Of a stretch of DNA of 64,000 nt, positions 26,373 through 33,841 are shown one piece after another. The notes beneath the pieces were generated by a model that was not told the origin of the DNA, did not search any database, and saw nothing but the letters and a program-made list of their open reading frames with translations. Positions within the stretch are counted from its first letter, which is position 1, and each line of letters opens with the position of its first letter. Source of the stretch: Faecalibacterium taiwanense (GTDB lineage: Bacteria; Bacillota; Clostridia; Oscillospirales; Ruminococcaceae); the NCBI RefSeq assembly GCF_036632915.2, contig NZ_CP155552.1:1054001-1118000 (forward strand), written 5' to 3'. Both the position numbers and the translations under genes were made by a program.

Positions 26373-27290
26373 ATGGAAATTATCGTATTCTTGTCCATTG
26401 TGATTGCTGTTGTGGCTGTATTGACTTCCATCGTTCTCATTCGGCGCGTAAAAAAGCAAATCGCAGAAATGACCGATGCACTGGTTGATGTGAAAGACGG
26501 AAATGGCAACCGGCGTATTCTATCTGCAACAAATGAACTGACAGCACCTCTTGCCTATGAAATCAACGAGATCGTTGTGGCCTATGAAAGCAGACTTTCA
26601 ACTGTACGGCAGACAGAAGAAACCAACCGCCAGCTTATGACGAGCCTTTCCCACGATGTGCGAACGCCCCTTACTACTCTGATTGGGTATCTTGACGCTG
26701 CACACAAAGGACTGGTCACAGGAAAAGACCGGGATGATTATATTGAAACCGCCCGCCGGAAAGCCCATGATCTGAAAGAATATATTGATGTACTCTTTGA
26801 CTGGTTCAAGTTAAATTCAAACGAGTTTGCTTTGGAGATCCAGAGCGTTGAGGCCGCAGAGCTGACAAGAAATATCCTCATTGACTGGATACCGATTTTT
26901 GAGGATAAACAGGTTGAGTATGACATCGATATTCCCGAACAGCCTGTCCGGGTAAGATTGGATATGGACAGCTATATGAGGATCGTCAACAATCTCATTC
27001 AAAATGTAATTGCTCACAGCCATGCAGACAAAATCAAAATTGCCCTGTCAAAGAAGGAAAATAACATGGAGCTGCTGCTGGCGGATAATGGAGTGGGAAT
27101 TGAGAAGGAAGATTTGAAACACATTTTTGAACGGCTCTATAAGTGTGACAAAGGACGCTCTGAAAAAGGCAGCGGACTTGGTCTTTCTATTGTCCATCAG
27201 CTTGTAGAAAAGATGGGTGGGAGTATAACAGTTGAAAGTTTGCCGGGAAAAGGAACTGAATTTATGTTGCTTTTTCCTTTGGAGATTTAA
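26373..27290 (+). CDS. Sensor histidine kinase
   Basis: 305 residues. One N-terminal membrane helix (IIVFLSIVIAVVAVLTSIVLI) and no room for an outer sensor domain, then a linker and the H-box SLSHDVRTPLTTLIGYLDA (His near 94). The ATP-binding part has N-box MRIVNNLIQNVIAHS, G1 LLADNGVGIEKED and G2 GSGLGLSIVHQLV. Kinases with so little outside usually sense through the membrane or with a transporter partner. Pairs with the regulator just upstream. Confidence 0.9.
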   Translation: MEIIVFLSIVIAVVAVLTSIVLIRRVKKQIAEMTDALVDVKDGNGNRRILSATNELTAPLAYEINEIVVAYESRLSTVRQTEETNRQLMTSLSHDVRTPLTTLIGYLDAAHKGLVTGKDRDDYIETARRKAHDLKEYIDVLFDWFKLNSNEFALEIQSVEAAELTRNILIDWIPIFEDKQVEYDIDIPEQPVRVRLDMDSYMRIVNNLIQNVIAHSHADKIKIALSKKENNMELLLADNGVGIEKEDLKHIFERLYKCDKGRSEKGSGLGLSIVHQLVEKMGGSITVESLPGKGTEFMLLFPLEI

Positions 27291-27345
27291 GCGGGTTCCC
27301 GTCTTTATGGCGGGAACCTTTGTCATTTTTGCCGGATTTCAAATT

Positions 27346-27389
27346 GCAAGGTTAATGCAAGGTTGCGGCAAGGTTAATGCAAGGTTGGC
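27346..27389 (+). promoter_or_regulatory. Four 11-bp tandem repeats, response-regulator binding site
   Basis: GCAAGGTT occurs at 27346, 27357, 27368 and 27379, exactly 11 bp apart (one helical turn), alternating GCAAGGTTAAT with variant spacers. The array ends 4 bp before a -10 element TAGAAT (27394-27399) and covers the -35 place. This is the layout of an OmpR-type activator site. Confidence 0.75.
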
Positions 27390-27425
27390 GTGATAGAATA
27401 CCTTACAGAACAGGAGGTTTTGAAT

Positions 27426-28352
27426 ATGGATACAAATTACATCATTGAAACAAAAAATCTGACGAAGCAATATGGCTCGCAAAAGAGTGTGGCTGACTTA
27501 AATATCCATGTGAAGCGTGGGAGAATTTATGGTCTGCTTGGCAGAAACGGAGCCGGAAAAACCACTACCATGAAAATGCTGTTGGGCTTAACGAAGCCGA
27601 CTTCCGGAGAGGTCAAAATCTGGGGAAAGTCTTTACAGGGGAATGAAAAGAAATTGCTGCCCCGTATCGGCAGCTTGATTGAGTCCCCCGGTTTTTATCC
27701 CAATCTGACCGGCACAGAAAACCTGCGTATTTTTGCTACTCTGCGGGGTGTACCAAACAATCATGCCATCAAAGATGCTCTGGATTTGGTAGGACTTCCC
27801 TACAAAGATAAAAAACTCTTTTCTCAGTATTCTCTTGGTATGAAGCAGCGGCTTGCCATCGCCCTTGCCGTTATGCACGATCCAGAACTTTTGATTTTGG
27901 ATGAACCGATCAACGGTCTCGATCCTATCGGTATTGCAGAAGTACGCTCTTTTATTCGGGAGCTTTGCGACGCAAGAGGAAAAACCATTTTGATTTCCAG
28001 TCACATTCTTTCGGAGATTTCCCTGCTGGCTGACGATATTGGAATTATCGATCACGGCGCATTGCTGGAAGAAGAAAGCCTTGCTGAACTGGAGCAAAAA
28101 AGCAGTAAGCATATCCGGTTTACACTCTCTGATACTGCACAGGCGGCAAGAATTTTGGAACGCAATTTCCATGAAAACCATTTTTCCATACAGGACGACC
28201 ACAATCTGCGCCTGCACAACCTTGATCTGCCTGTGGGGAAAATTGTAACTGCCTTTGTAGAAAACGGATTGGAGGTATCGGAGGCGCATACTTGTGAAGA
28301 AAGTCTTGAAGATTACTTCAAGCGTGTGACAGGGGGCGAAGGAATTGCTTAA
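27426..28352 (+). CDS. ABC exporter ATPase, bacitracin/lantibiotic resistance type
   Basis: 308 residues from ATG 27426 behind GGAGG. Walker A GRNGAGKTTTMKMLLGL, signature YSLGMKQRLAIALAV, Walker B LLILDEPINGLDP, switch ISSHILSEISLLADD. The length and the C-terminal extension match the BcrA/MutF/NisF group that expels or shields from antimicrobial peptides. Overlaps the first permease gene. Driven by the promoter with the 11-bp repeats. Confidence 0.9.
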   Translation: MDTNYIIETKNLTKQYGSQKSVADLNIHVKRGRIYGLLGRNGAGKTTTMKMLLGLTKPTSGEVKIWGKSLQGNEKKLLPRIGSLIESPGFYPNLTGTENLRIFATLRGVPNNHAIKDALDLVGLPYKDKKLFSQYSLGMKQRLAIALAVMHDPELLILDEPINGLDPIGIAEVRSFIRELCDARGKTILISSHILSEISLLADDIGIIDHGALLEEESLAELEQKSSKHIRFTLSDTAQAARILERNFHENHFSIQDDHNLRLHNLDLPVGKIVTAFVENGLEVSEAHTCEESLEDYFKRVTGGEGIA

Positions 28353-29139
28353 ACTAATCAAATGCGAATTTTTGAAATTAAAACGGAAGCCCTTGGTATT
28401 TATTTCTCTGCTGCTTTCTGTTTTCATGCCATTGGCTTATGCTTTCTTTCTGGCAGATGTAAACACTGATGTGGATGCTGTAAATGGAGTGATGTCCAGC
28501 CTGTTCCAGCTCAGTGCTTATTTGCTTTTGATGCCGCTCCTTGTGATACTGGCTTCCAATCTGCTGTTTGAGGAGCTGGACAATGACACACTAAAAAACC
28601 TTGTTACCATACCGATAAACAGAACCAAGTTGGTGCTGTCCAAGATGCTGGTTTTGCTATTGTTTGCCGTTGGCTTTATGGCAGTTGGAGGATTGGTAAA
28701 TCTTGCGGTTTTGCTGTTTCAGGGCTGGGAGCCGGTTGGGTTTTGGATCTTGTTTGGCGTTGGGATAGAAGAAGGGCTGATTATGTGGGTAGGCGCACTT
28801 CCATGTATCCTGCTCGTTGTTCTTCTTAATAAAAACTATATCGTGTCGGTCGTGATTACCTTTTTCTATACGACTGCAAATTATATCCTTTCGATGAGCG
28901 ATGCGTTCCTCACACAGCCTTTTGGTTTGAATATCGGAACCCTGTTTCCGGGACCGCTGGCTTTCCGCTGGACCTTCCAATTTTATGACCAAAGCCAGAC
29001 CAGTGCGGAATTGGCAGACTTGTTGGAACGGATCAGTCCGTATTTTCTGAATGGTGTTCAGGTGTTCGGTGTGATTGTTGTGGAAGCCGTTGTATTTCTT
29101 GCGCTGATTGCGTTGGTTTACCGGCGCCAGGAAATCTAA
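28345..29139 (+). CDS. ABC-2 type permease, lantibiotic-immunity like (first)
   Basis: 264 residues from TTG 28345, overlapping the ATPase by 8 nt. Six hydrophobic segments, from PLVFISLLLSVFMPLAYAFFL to VVEAVVFLALIALV. The conserved cytosolic part LFEELDNDTLKNLVTIPINRTKLVLSKM is typical of MutE/EpiE-like permeases. Forms the membrane channel with the next gene product. Confidence 0.88.
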   Translation: MLKLIKCEFLKLKRKPLVFISLLLSVFMPLAYAFFLADVNTDVDAVNGVMSSLFQLSAYLLLMPLLVILASNLLFEELDNDTLKNLVTIPINRTKLVLSKMLVLLLFAVGFMAVGGLVNLAVLLFQGWEPVGFWILFGVGIEEGLIMWVGALPCILLVVLLNKNYIVSVVITFFYTTANYILSMSDAFLTQPFGLNIGTLFPGPLAFRWTFQFYDQSQTSAELADLLERISPYFLNGVQVFGVIVVEAVVFLALIALVYRRQEI

Positions 29140-29151
29140 GGGGGTGTAATT

Positions 29152-29967
29152 ATGTGGGATTTATTAAAAGCAGAATTGCTCAAGCTACGCCGGTGCCAAA
29201 TACTTTGGGTGGGGCTGGTGGCGCTTGCACTCTGTCCGTTGGTGCAATATGGGAGCCAGCTGATTGTGGAGGCGGAGTACCGAAATCCAAACTATGATTT
29301 TTCCACTCTGTTTGAGAATGTTGTCTGGGGCAATACGCAGATGTTTTTTCCGATTTCACTGGTGATGATTGGCAGCTGGCTGATTGACAGAGAATCCACC
29401 CATGATACGCTGAAAAACATCATGACAATTCCTGTTTCCATGCCGAAAATGCTGGGAGCTAAGCTCTTTTGGGTCGGGATTTTTGCAGTCCTGCTGGGAA
29501 TATACAGCGTTGGCGTTACCTTGATTACTGGATTGACGGTTGGATTATCGGGACTGACAGTGGAAGTGTTTTTTCATGGAGGTACACAGATCGTGTTGGC
29601 AGCTCTGACGACCTATTTGGTCTGTATGCCGCTGATCTTGATTTTTGGGCAGATCCGAGGGGCATATCTGGGAGGTTCCATTCTGGCGTTTTTCCTTGGA
29701 TATAGCATGCTGTTCTTCAAAGGCGGTATCCTTGCCAGCATCTATCCGTTTTCTGCTGCGCTGATTTTAGTGGGCTTTGACATGAGTGGATATGCCGGAA
29801 CAACCACAGCCCCGAATCCTTTGCTGGCAGTCATTGGGGTTGGCATCATGGTTCTCTGGGCGGTGCTGTTGTTACTGATGTCCAGTAACAAAAAAGAAAT
29901 AAAATCCCGTAAACAGGCAAATTCCAAGGGAAAAGGAAAGCGTGCTGTACGCAGGAAAGGAAGGTGA
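29152..29967 (+). CDS. ABC-2 type permease, lantibiotic-immunity like (second)
   Basis: 271 residues from ATG 29152, with GGGGGTG ahead. Same plan as the first permease: six membrane segments and LIDRESTHDTLKNIMTIPVSMPKMLGAKLFW. Basic C-terminal tail (SNKKEIKSRKQANSKGKGKRAVRRKGR). Two unequal permeases with one ATPase is the usual set in lantibiotic immunity exporters. Confidence 0.88.
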   Translation: MWDLLKAELLKLRRCQILWVGLVALALCPLVQYGSQLIVEAEYRNPNYDFSTLFENVVWGNTQMFFPISLVMIGSWLIDRESTHDTLKNIMTIPVSMPKMLGAKLFWVGIFAVLLGIYSVGVTLITGLTVGLSGLTVEVFFHGGTQIVLAALTTYLVCMPLILIFGQIRGAYLGGSILAFFLGYSMLFFKGGILASIYPFSAALILVGFDMSGYAGTTTAPNPLLAVIGVGIMVLWAVLLLLMSSNKKEIKSRKQANSKGKGKRAVRRKGR

Positions 29968-29972
29968 TACCT

Positions 29973-30434
29973 GTGAAGAAAATAGTTCTATCATTATGCT
30001 TGATACTGTTGGGCGCTTCTGTGCTTTCCGGTTGTACAAAAGATGAAGTTCTCGATCAGTATAACAATATTGTTCAGTCTGCTGGTTCCATAGCACTTAC
30101 CGGAAATTCATCCTTACAAGGTACGAAAGAAAAAGGAATTGATGATTATACAGGAAGCTATACAGCCAACTATGAGGATTTTTCAGATACAGAGTATTTG
30201 TTCGGCGGAACTTCCATAAAGCGTGAAGCGGGTAAGGATCTGTCTATTGACTGCGCGCTGGAGGTTACGGATGGAACTGCAAAAGTATTTTGGATTTCTG
30301 GAGCTGATGAAGAAGTCACTTTGCTTGAAACAACCGGAACATATAGTGATACAATTACACTCCCTGAAGGTGGAAACTATATCGGCATTGAATGTGAAAA
30401 TTTCACTGGAAGCATTGAATTGAATATGGAGTAA
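29973..30434 (+). CDS. Cargo lipoprotein
   Basis: 153 residues from GTG 29973, chosen because it gives a clean lipoprotein signal MKKIVLSLCLILLGASVLSGC; GTG 29964 is the alternative. The mature part is acidic with a predicted beta-rich end (VFWISGADEEVTLLETTGTYSDTITLPEGGNYIGIECENF). Last gene of the transporter operon. By place it could be an immunity lipoprotein that binds the peptide outside (LanI-like role), but I recognise no family. Confidence 0.7.
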   Translation: MKKIVLSLCLILLGASVLSGCTKDEVLDQYNNIVQSAGSIALTGNSSLQGTKEKGIDDYTGSYTANYEDFSDTEYLFGGTSIKREAGKDLSIDCALEVTDGTAKVFWISGADEEVTLLETTGTYSDTITLPEGGNYIGIECENFTGSIELNME

Positions 30435-30736
30435 CATTCTGCCGGACGACGGCAAAAGAAAAAAAGCCGTCGTAAAGCAGACACATTTCCACGCGCCTAT
30501 GAAGCGGCGGCTTTGATTTCAGAGCCGCCGTTTCTTTTCGTCTACCTTAAACCAACGACGACCTAACACCGTGTAAATCCACGGCGGCATATAGGAGGAT
30601 TGCCGCCGTGTCTATTTTTGCCTTTTTTCACAGTACACATGATCTACACCAGCTAAAATAAGCGTAGCTCCCCCTCCGGGACAGTCTGGTTATAAATATG
30701 AAATTAGGCAGTACATAAATGAATATGTAACTTCAT

Positions 30737-30773
30737 GCGCCTGTGCGGCTTTGTGTCGCCCAGGCGCTTTTTT
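30737..30773 (+). terminator. Terminator before the sigma-factor gene
   Basis: GCGCCTG/CAGGCGC stem followed by TTTTTT, 4 bp before palindrome copy 14. Confidence 0.7.
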
Positions 30774-30776
30774 GTA

Positions 30777-30799
30777 CTTCGAGACAAATTGTCCCGAGG
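30777..30799. repeat. Dispersed palindrome, copy 14 of 15
   Basis: CTTCGAGACA-AAT-TGTCCCGAGG, first copy after the cargo island. Confidence 0.86.
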
Positions 30800-30883
30800 T
30801 GCAGGGCGGCTCCCGGGGTGCCGCTCCCCGCCAAGCCCCGTTTCGGTCACTCATCCACCCAACACTGAAACGGAGGTTTATTT

Positions 30884-31321
30884 ATGACTACAATCAATCT
30901 GAAGGATTTTTATTATTGGTACACACAGGATCAGTTTATCGAGGTTTCTGACGAGGTAGCCGAAGTGTTTGTGTCCGATGCTCGGCACGAAATGGCCTAC
31001 CAGCGGCGGCTCTCCCGGCATAAGGCGCAGTATTCTCTGGACTGCGATGACGGGATCGAATATTCCGCCTGCCTGCATGAGCCAACGCCCCAGGAGCTTC
31101 TGGAGCGCATGGAGCTGTTCATCCGTCTGTGGAACGCACTCAACTCTTTGCCGGAGATCCAGGGCCGCAGGATTGATGCCCACATCATTCTCGGAAAGAG
31201 CATCAAGGAAATTGCCGAGGCCGAGGGCGTACATGAGGAGTCTGTCCGCCAGTCGATCAAGCGTGGCCTTGAGCGCATGAAAAAACTTTTTGATTTTTTC
31301 ATTTTCCCCACTTGGAAATGA
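30884..31321 (+). CDS. Sigma-70 family RNA polymerase sigma factor (ICE)
   Basis: 145 residues from ATG 30884 with CGGAGG before it. Short protein: LKDFYYWYTQDQFIEVSDEVAEVF at the start and a sigma region-4 HTH at the end (LNSLPEIQGRRIDAHIILGKSIKEIAEAEGVHEESVRQSIKRGLERMKKLF). Region 2 is not clear, as is usual for the sigma-like regulators of CTn/Tn916-type elements. May direct late or transfer transcription. Confidence 0.82.
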   Translation: MTTINLKDFYYWYTQDQFIEVSDEVAEVFVSDARHEMAYQRRLSRHKAQYSLDCDDGIEYSACLHEPTPQELLERMELFIRLWNALNSLPEIQGRRIDAHIILGKSIKEIAEAEGVHEESVRQSIKRGLERMKKLFDFFIFPTWK

Positions 31322-31726
31322 TGAAAAAATGTCTCGGTTTATGAAAGGAGATATTCTTCTTTCTGCAGATAAACAGCAGCGGCCCCGGGCATAGTCCGAT
31401 GAGCCGGGCGGCGGGTGCGCTGTGACTTTTTCTTTGGAAGAATGAGCGAACAACACCAACGCCGCAACTGGGCCGGGCCAACCCACGGCCACGATCCGGC
31501 ATAGGACAGGCTGGCCGCCTGTCCCTCCGGGCCGCCCTCTTATCTGCGAGGGAACGCCGCTCTGAGCATGGTTGTCTTTGGACAGGGCAAGAAAATGGGA
31601 GCGGCGTTCTCTATTTTATACTTACATGGAGTGAGGCAAGAGGGCAGCATCGTTTGGGTGCTGCCCTCTTGCGTTTCCCCACGATATGCGGGAGGCGTAT
31701 CCTATTTTTGATAAGGAGGTTTTACC
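31322..31726. other. Intergenic region with hairpins
   Basis: No coding frame is supported. Contains GGACAGG/CCTGTCC (31505-31525), GAACGCCGCT/AGCGGCGTTC (31552-31609, then TCTATTTTA) and a strong hairpin GCAAGAGGGCAGC/GCTGCCCTCTTGC (31636-31672). Possible remnant of a small ICE gene. Confidence 0.5.
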
Positions 31727-31992
31727 GTGAGATTAACGGCAAAGGAACTGGAACAAATGAAAAGCGTTGACATCGGCGCAGTGGCTCCCGAGTCCCTGCC
31801 GGATGTGAGCGGTATGGCCTTTGACACCTCTCTCCCCGGGAGGAGCGGATCGCCCTGTTTTTACAGGCGGTAGAAAATCCATACTGCTTTTGCATCGGCG
31901 GGATCGGTGTGAAAATTGAATTCGCGGAAAGCGGGCCATCCTTGCAGGACACGCTGACGGACTTCCTGCTCCGGCAAAAAAGCGGGCTGTAA
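31727..31992 (+). pseudogene. DUF6870-like small ICE protein, frameshifted
   Basis: GTG 31727 with AAGGAGG before it: MRLTAKELEQMKSVDIGAVAPESLPDVSGMAFDTSLP, then a missing C in CCCC (31834-31837) leads to a stop. The next frame continues REERIALFLQAVENPYCFCIGGIGVKIEFAESGPSLQDTLTDFLLRQ to 31992. The join gives a normal-length (about 88 residues) member of this ICE family. Function unknown. Confidence 0.7.
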
Positions 31993-32014
31993 CTTCGGTT
32001 ATGGCCCGTTTCTA

Positions 32015-32037
32015 CTTCGAGACAAAGTGTCCCGAGG
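32015..32037. repeat. Dispersed palindrome, copy 15 of 15
   Basis: CTTCGAGACA-AAG-TGTCCCGAGG, 11 bp upstream of the recombinase promoter -35. Confidence 0.86.
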
Positions 32038-32048
32038 CGGAGGCATCC

Positions 32049-32077
32049 TTGTTGTCCCGCCCGGGCAGAGGTATAAT
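32049..32077 (+). promoter_or_regulatory. Promoter copy B for the serine recombinase
   Basis: TTGTTG at 32049-32054, 17-bp spacer, TATAAT at 32072-32077. Nearly identical to the promoter at 22933-22961, including the upstream GGAGGCATCC block. Confidence 0.75.
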
Positions 32078-32108
32078 ATAGATGTAATGTGATAGGGAAG
32101 GAGGAACA

Positions 32109-33788
32109 ATGGCACGAGCAAAAAACAGAGGATTGCAACAGAGTTTCTCTCCCTCTTATACCGTCCGCCGCTGGCGGCTGGGCGAATATATCCGGCTTTC
32201 CAAAGAGGACTTGAAAAAGGGAAAGGACGACAGCAACAGCGTCATCAACCAGCGTGATCTGCTCAATGACTTTTACCAGAAGCATATCGGAGAATTTGAA
32301 AGTGTTTCCGAATATGTAGACGATGGACACACAGGAACGGACGCCAACCGGGAGAATTTCCAGCGGCTCCTTTCCGATGTAATGAGCGGGAAAATAAACT
32401 GCGTGGTAGTAAAAGACCTTTCCCGTTTTGCAAGAAATTACAGCGATGCGGGAAGTCTGATTGATAACCTGTTTGTTCAGATGGGTGTCCGTTTTATCAG
32501 TCTTGCTGAAAATGTGGACAGCTATCTCAACCCGGACAGCGTTTCCAGTATTATCGTCCCGATTACAAATGTGATGAACGATCAATACTGCTACCAGACC
32601 TCAAAGAAAATTCGCCAGGTATTTGACTACAAGCGGCGCAACGGTCAGTACATCGGCGCATTTGCTCCTTATGGATATATAAAGCACCCAAAGGACAAGC
32701 ACCAGTTGATCATCGATCCCGATGCCGCTGAAATCGTCAAACTTATTTTCTCTTTGTTCCTAAAAGGGACATCGAAACGGGCCATCGCTTTGTATCTGAA
32801 TGAACACGGCGTACCAAGCCCCTCGGCTTATAAACTGCAAAAGGGCATACCCGTTTCAACAAGAGGATATGACGATCCTATGTGGGGAGCCCGCATGATC
32901 CACTCCATTCTGACGAACCCCACCTATACCGGGGATCTGGCACAGGGCCGCAGTCGGGTAAAAAGCTATAAGGTACACGAGGTTGAAAGCGTTCCCCGTG
33001 AAGAATGGGTGGAAGTAGCTGGTACGCATGAGGCAATCATTGATTATGAAACCTTTGATAAGGTGCAGGCCCTTTTACAGCGGGATACCCGTACTTCTCC
33101 AAAAGGCCGGGAAGTCCACCTGTTCAGCGGTTTTCTGAAATGTGCTGACTGCGGGCGGGCAATTACCCGGAGCGTAGGCAACAACAATAATGTGTACTAT
33201 GCCTGCTCCACCTACAAGAACCGCTCTCGGACAGCCTGCACAATGCACTCAATCAAGCATAACCGTCTGGAGGCCGCTGTCCTCTTTGCGGTACAACAGC
33301 AAGTCCATCTGGCTGTTTCATACTCGGAAATGATTGCTCGCATTAACACCGCCCCGGTCAAAAAGAGCCAGTCCATCCGTTTGGAAGAACTGATTGCTGC
33401 GAAAGAGCAGGAACTGGCAAAAATCAGCCGCTACAAGCAGTCCCTTTATCAAGACTGGAAAGACGGGGAAATTACCCAGCAGGACTACCGGGATATGAAA
33501 GCCGATTATGAACGACAGACCATCGCTCTTACGGATGTGCTGGCCCGGCTGAATGCTGAACGGGCGGAACTGGCAAACGGTGTAAAGAGTGAGCATCCCG
33601 CATTGGTGGCCTTTACAAAGCATCAAAATATCGACCAGCTTTCTCGGGAACTTCTCGTTGAGCTGATCGACCATATCAAGGTTTATGAGAATGGAAACAT
33701 TAGTGTGAGATTTAAGTTTGCGGATGAATTTAGACGCATAGCAGAATACATTGAAATCAACACCACAAAACCCGCAGTAGCGGGCTAA
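32109..33788 (+). CDS. Large serine recombinase (integrase/excisionase of the ICE)
   Basis: 559 residues from ATG 32109 after GAAGGAGG. The N-terminal resolvase domain has YIRLSKEDLKKGKDDSNSVINQR (catalytic Ser in the DSNS part), YVDDGHTGTDANRENFQRLLSDV and VVVKDLSRFARNYSDAG. The recombinase domain includes PYGYIKHPKDKHQLIIDPDAAEIVKLIF. A zinc ribbon follows (FSGFLKCADCGRAI and YYACSTYKNRSRTACTMHSIK), then a coiled coil. TndX/TnpX-like. The gene ends 48 bp from the right core, and its sites attL/attR are given here. Frame intact. Confidence 0.95.
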   Translation: MARAKNRGLQQSFSPSYTVRRWRLGEYIRLSKEDLKKGKDDSNSVINQRDLLNDFYQKHIGEFESVSEYVDDGHTGTDANRENFQRLLSDVMSGKINCVVVKDLSRFARNYSDAGSLIDNLFVQMGVRFISLAENVDSYLNPDSVSSIIVPITNVMNDQYCYQTSKKIRQVFDYKRRNGQYIGAFAPYGYIKHPKDKHQLIIDPDAAEIVKLIFSLFLKGTSKRAIALYLNEHGVPSPSAYKLQKGIPVSTRGYDDPMWGARMIHSILTNPTYTGDLAQGRSRVKSYKVHEVESVPREEWVEVAGTHEAIIDYETFDKVQALLQRDTRTSPKGREVHLFSGFLKCADCGRAITRSVGNNNNVYYACSTYKNRSRTACTMHSIKHNRLEAAVLFAVQQQVHLAVSYSEMIARINTAPVKKSQSIRLEELIAAKEQELAKISRYKQSLYQDWKDGEITQQDYRDMKADYERQTIALTDVLARLNAERAELANGVKSEHPALVAFTKHQNIDQLSRELLVELIDHIKVYENGNISVRFKFADEFRRIAEYIEINTTKPAVAG

Positions 33789-33819
33789 CCCCGCTACACA
33801 CCCCTTTGACAGTGTGTTT

Positions 33820-33841
33820 TCCTAATAGGAGCTAATCATAT
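33820..33841. other. attR: right ICE junction
   Basis: Arm TCCTAATAGGA at 33820-33830 and shared core CATAT at 33837-33841. The arm is the exact reverse complement of the left arm (6037-6047). Joining the two ends gives a 40-bp attP with 9 bp from each arm to the centre. Confidence 0.85.

Larger units (their letters stand above)
30435..30883. other. Intergenic region with stacked hairpins
   Basis: No gene seen. Inverted repeats at 30446-30473, 30505-30538 (followed by TTTCTTTT), 30580-30620 (ACGGCGGCA/TGCCGCCGT then TATTTTT) and 30737-30773. It separates the cargo operon from the sigma-factor gene and holds palindrome copy 14. Confidence 0.6.
6030..33841. mobile_element. Integrative conjugative element, Tn1549/CTn type, with large serine recombinase
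   Basis: About 27.8 kb bounded by a 5-bp repeated core within a split host gene. It has a full conjugation set: TraG/VirD4, VirB4, VirB6-like, PrgI, Maff2, NlpC/P60, DUF4315, DUF4366, MobC, relaxase. It also has ParB-like and ArdA proteins, two DNA methyltransferases, a sigma factor, and a serine recombinase gene ending 48 bp from the right junction. Gene order matches the Tn1549/C. difficile CTn2-4-5 family, in known family terms. Cargo is a two-component system with an ABC exporter. A dispersed palindrome occurs 15 times. About 17 single-base gaps break frames in the backbone, so present transfer ability is uncertain. Confidence 0.93.

Noticed and set aside
8378..31840. Programmed frameshifting or phase variation as a common cause of the broken genes
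   Set aside because: There are too many different sites and runs, mostly only 3-6 bases long, with no slippery-site plus pseudoknot pattern.
6671..32037. The regular palindromes as a CRISPR array
   Set aside because: Copies are hundreds to thousands of bases apart with genes between them, and no cas genes are present.
6030..33841. Tn916-type element
   Set aside because: There is no tyrosine integrase/Xis pair or Tn916 gene order; a large serine recombinase and CTn/Tn1549-type genes are present instead.
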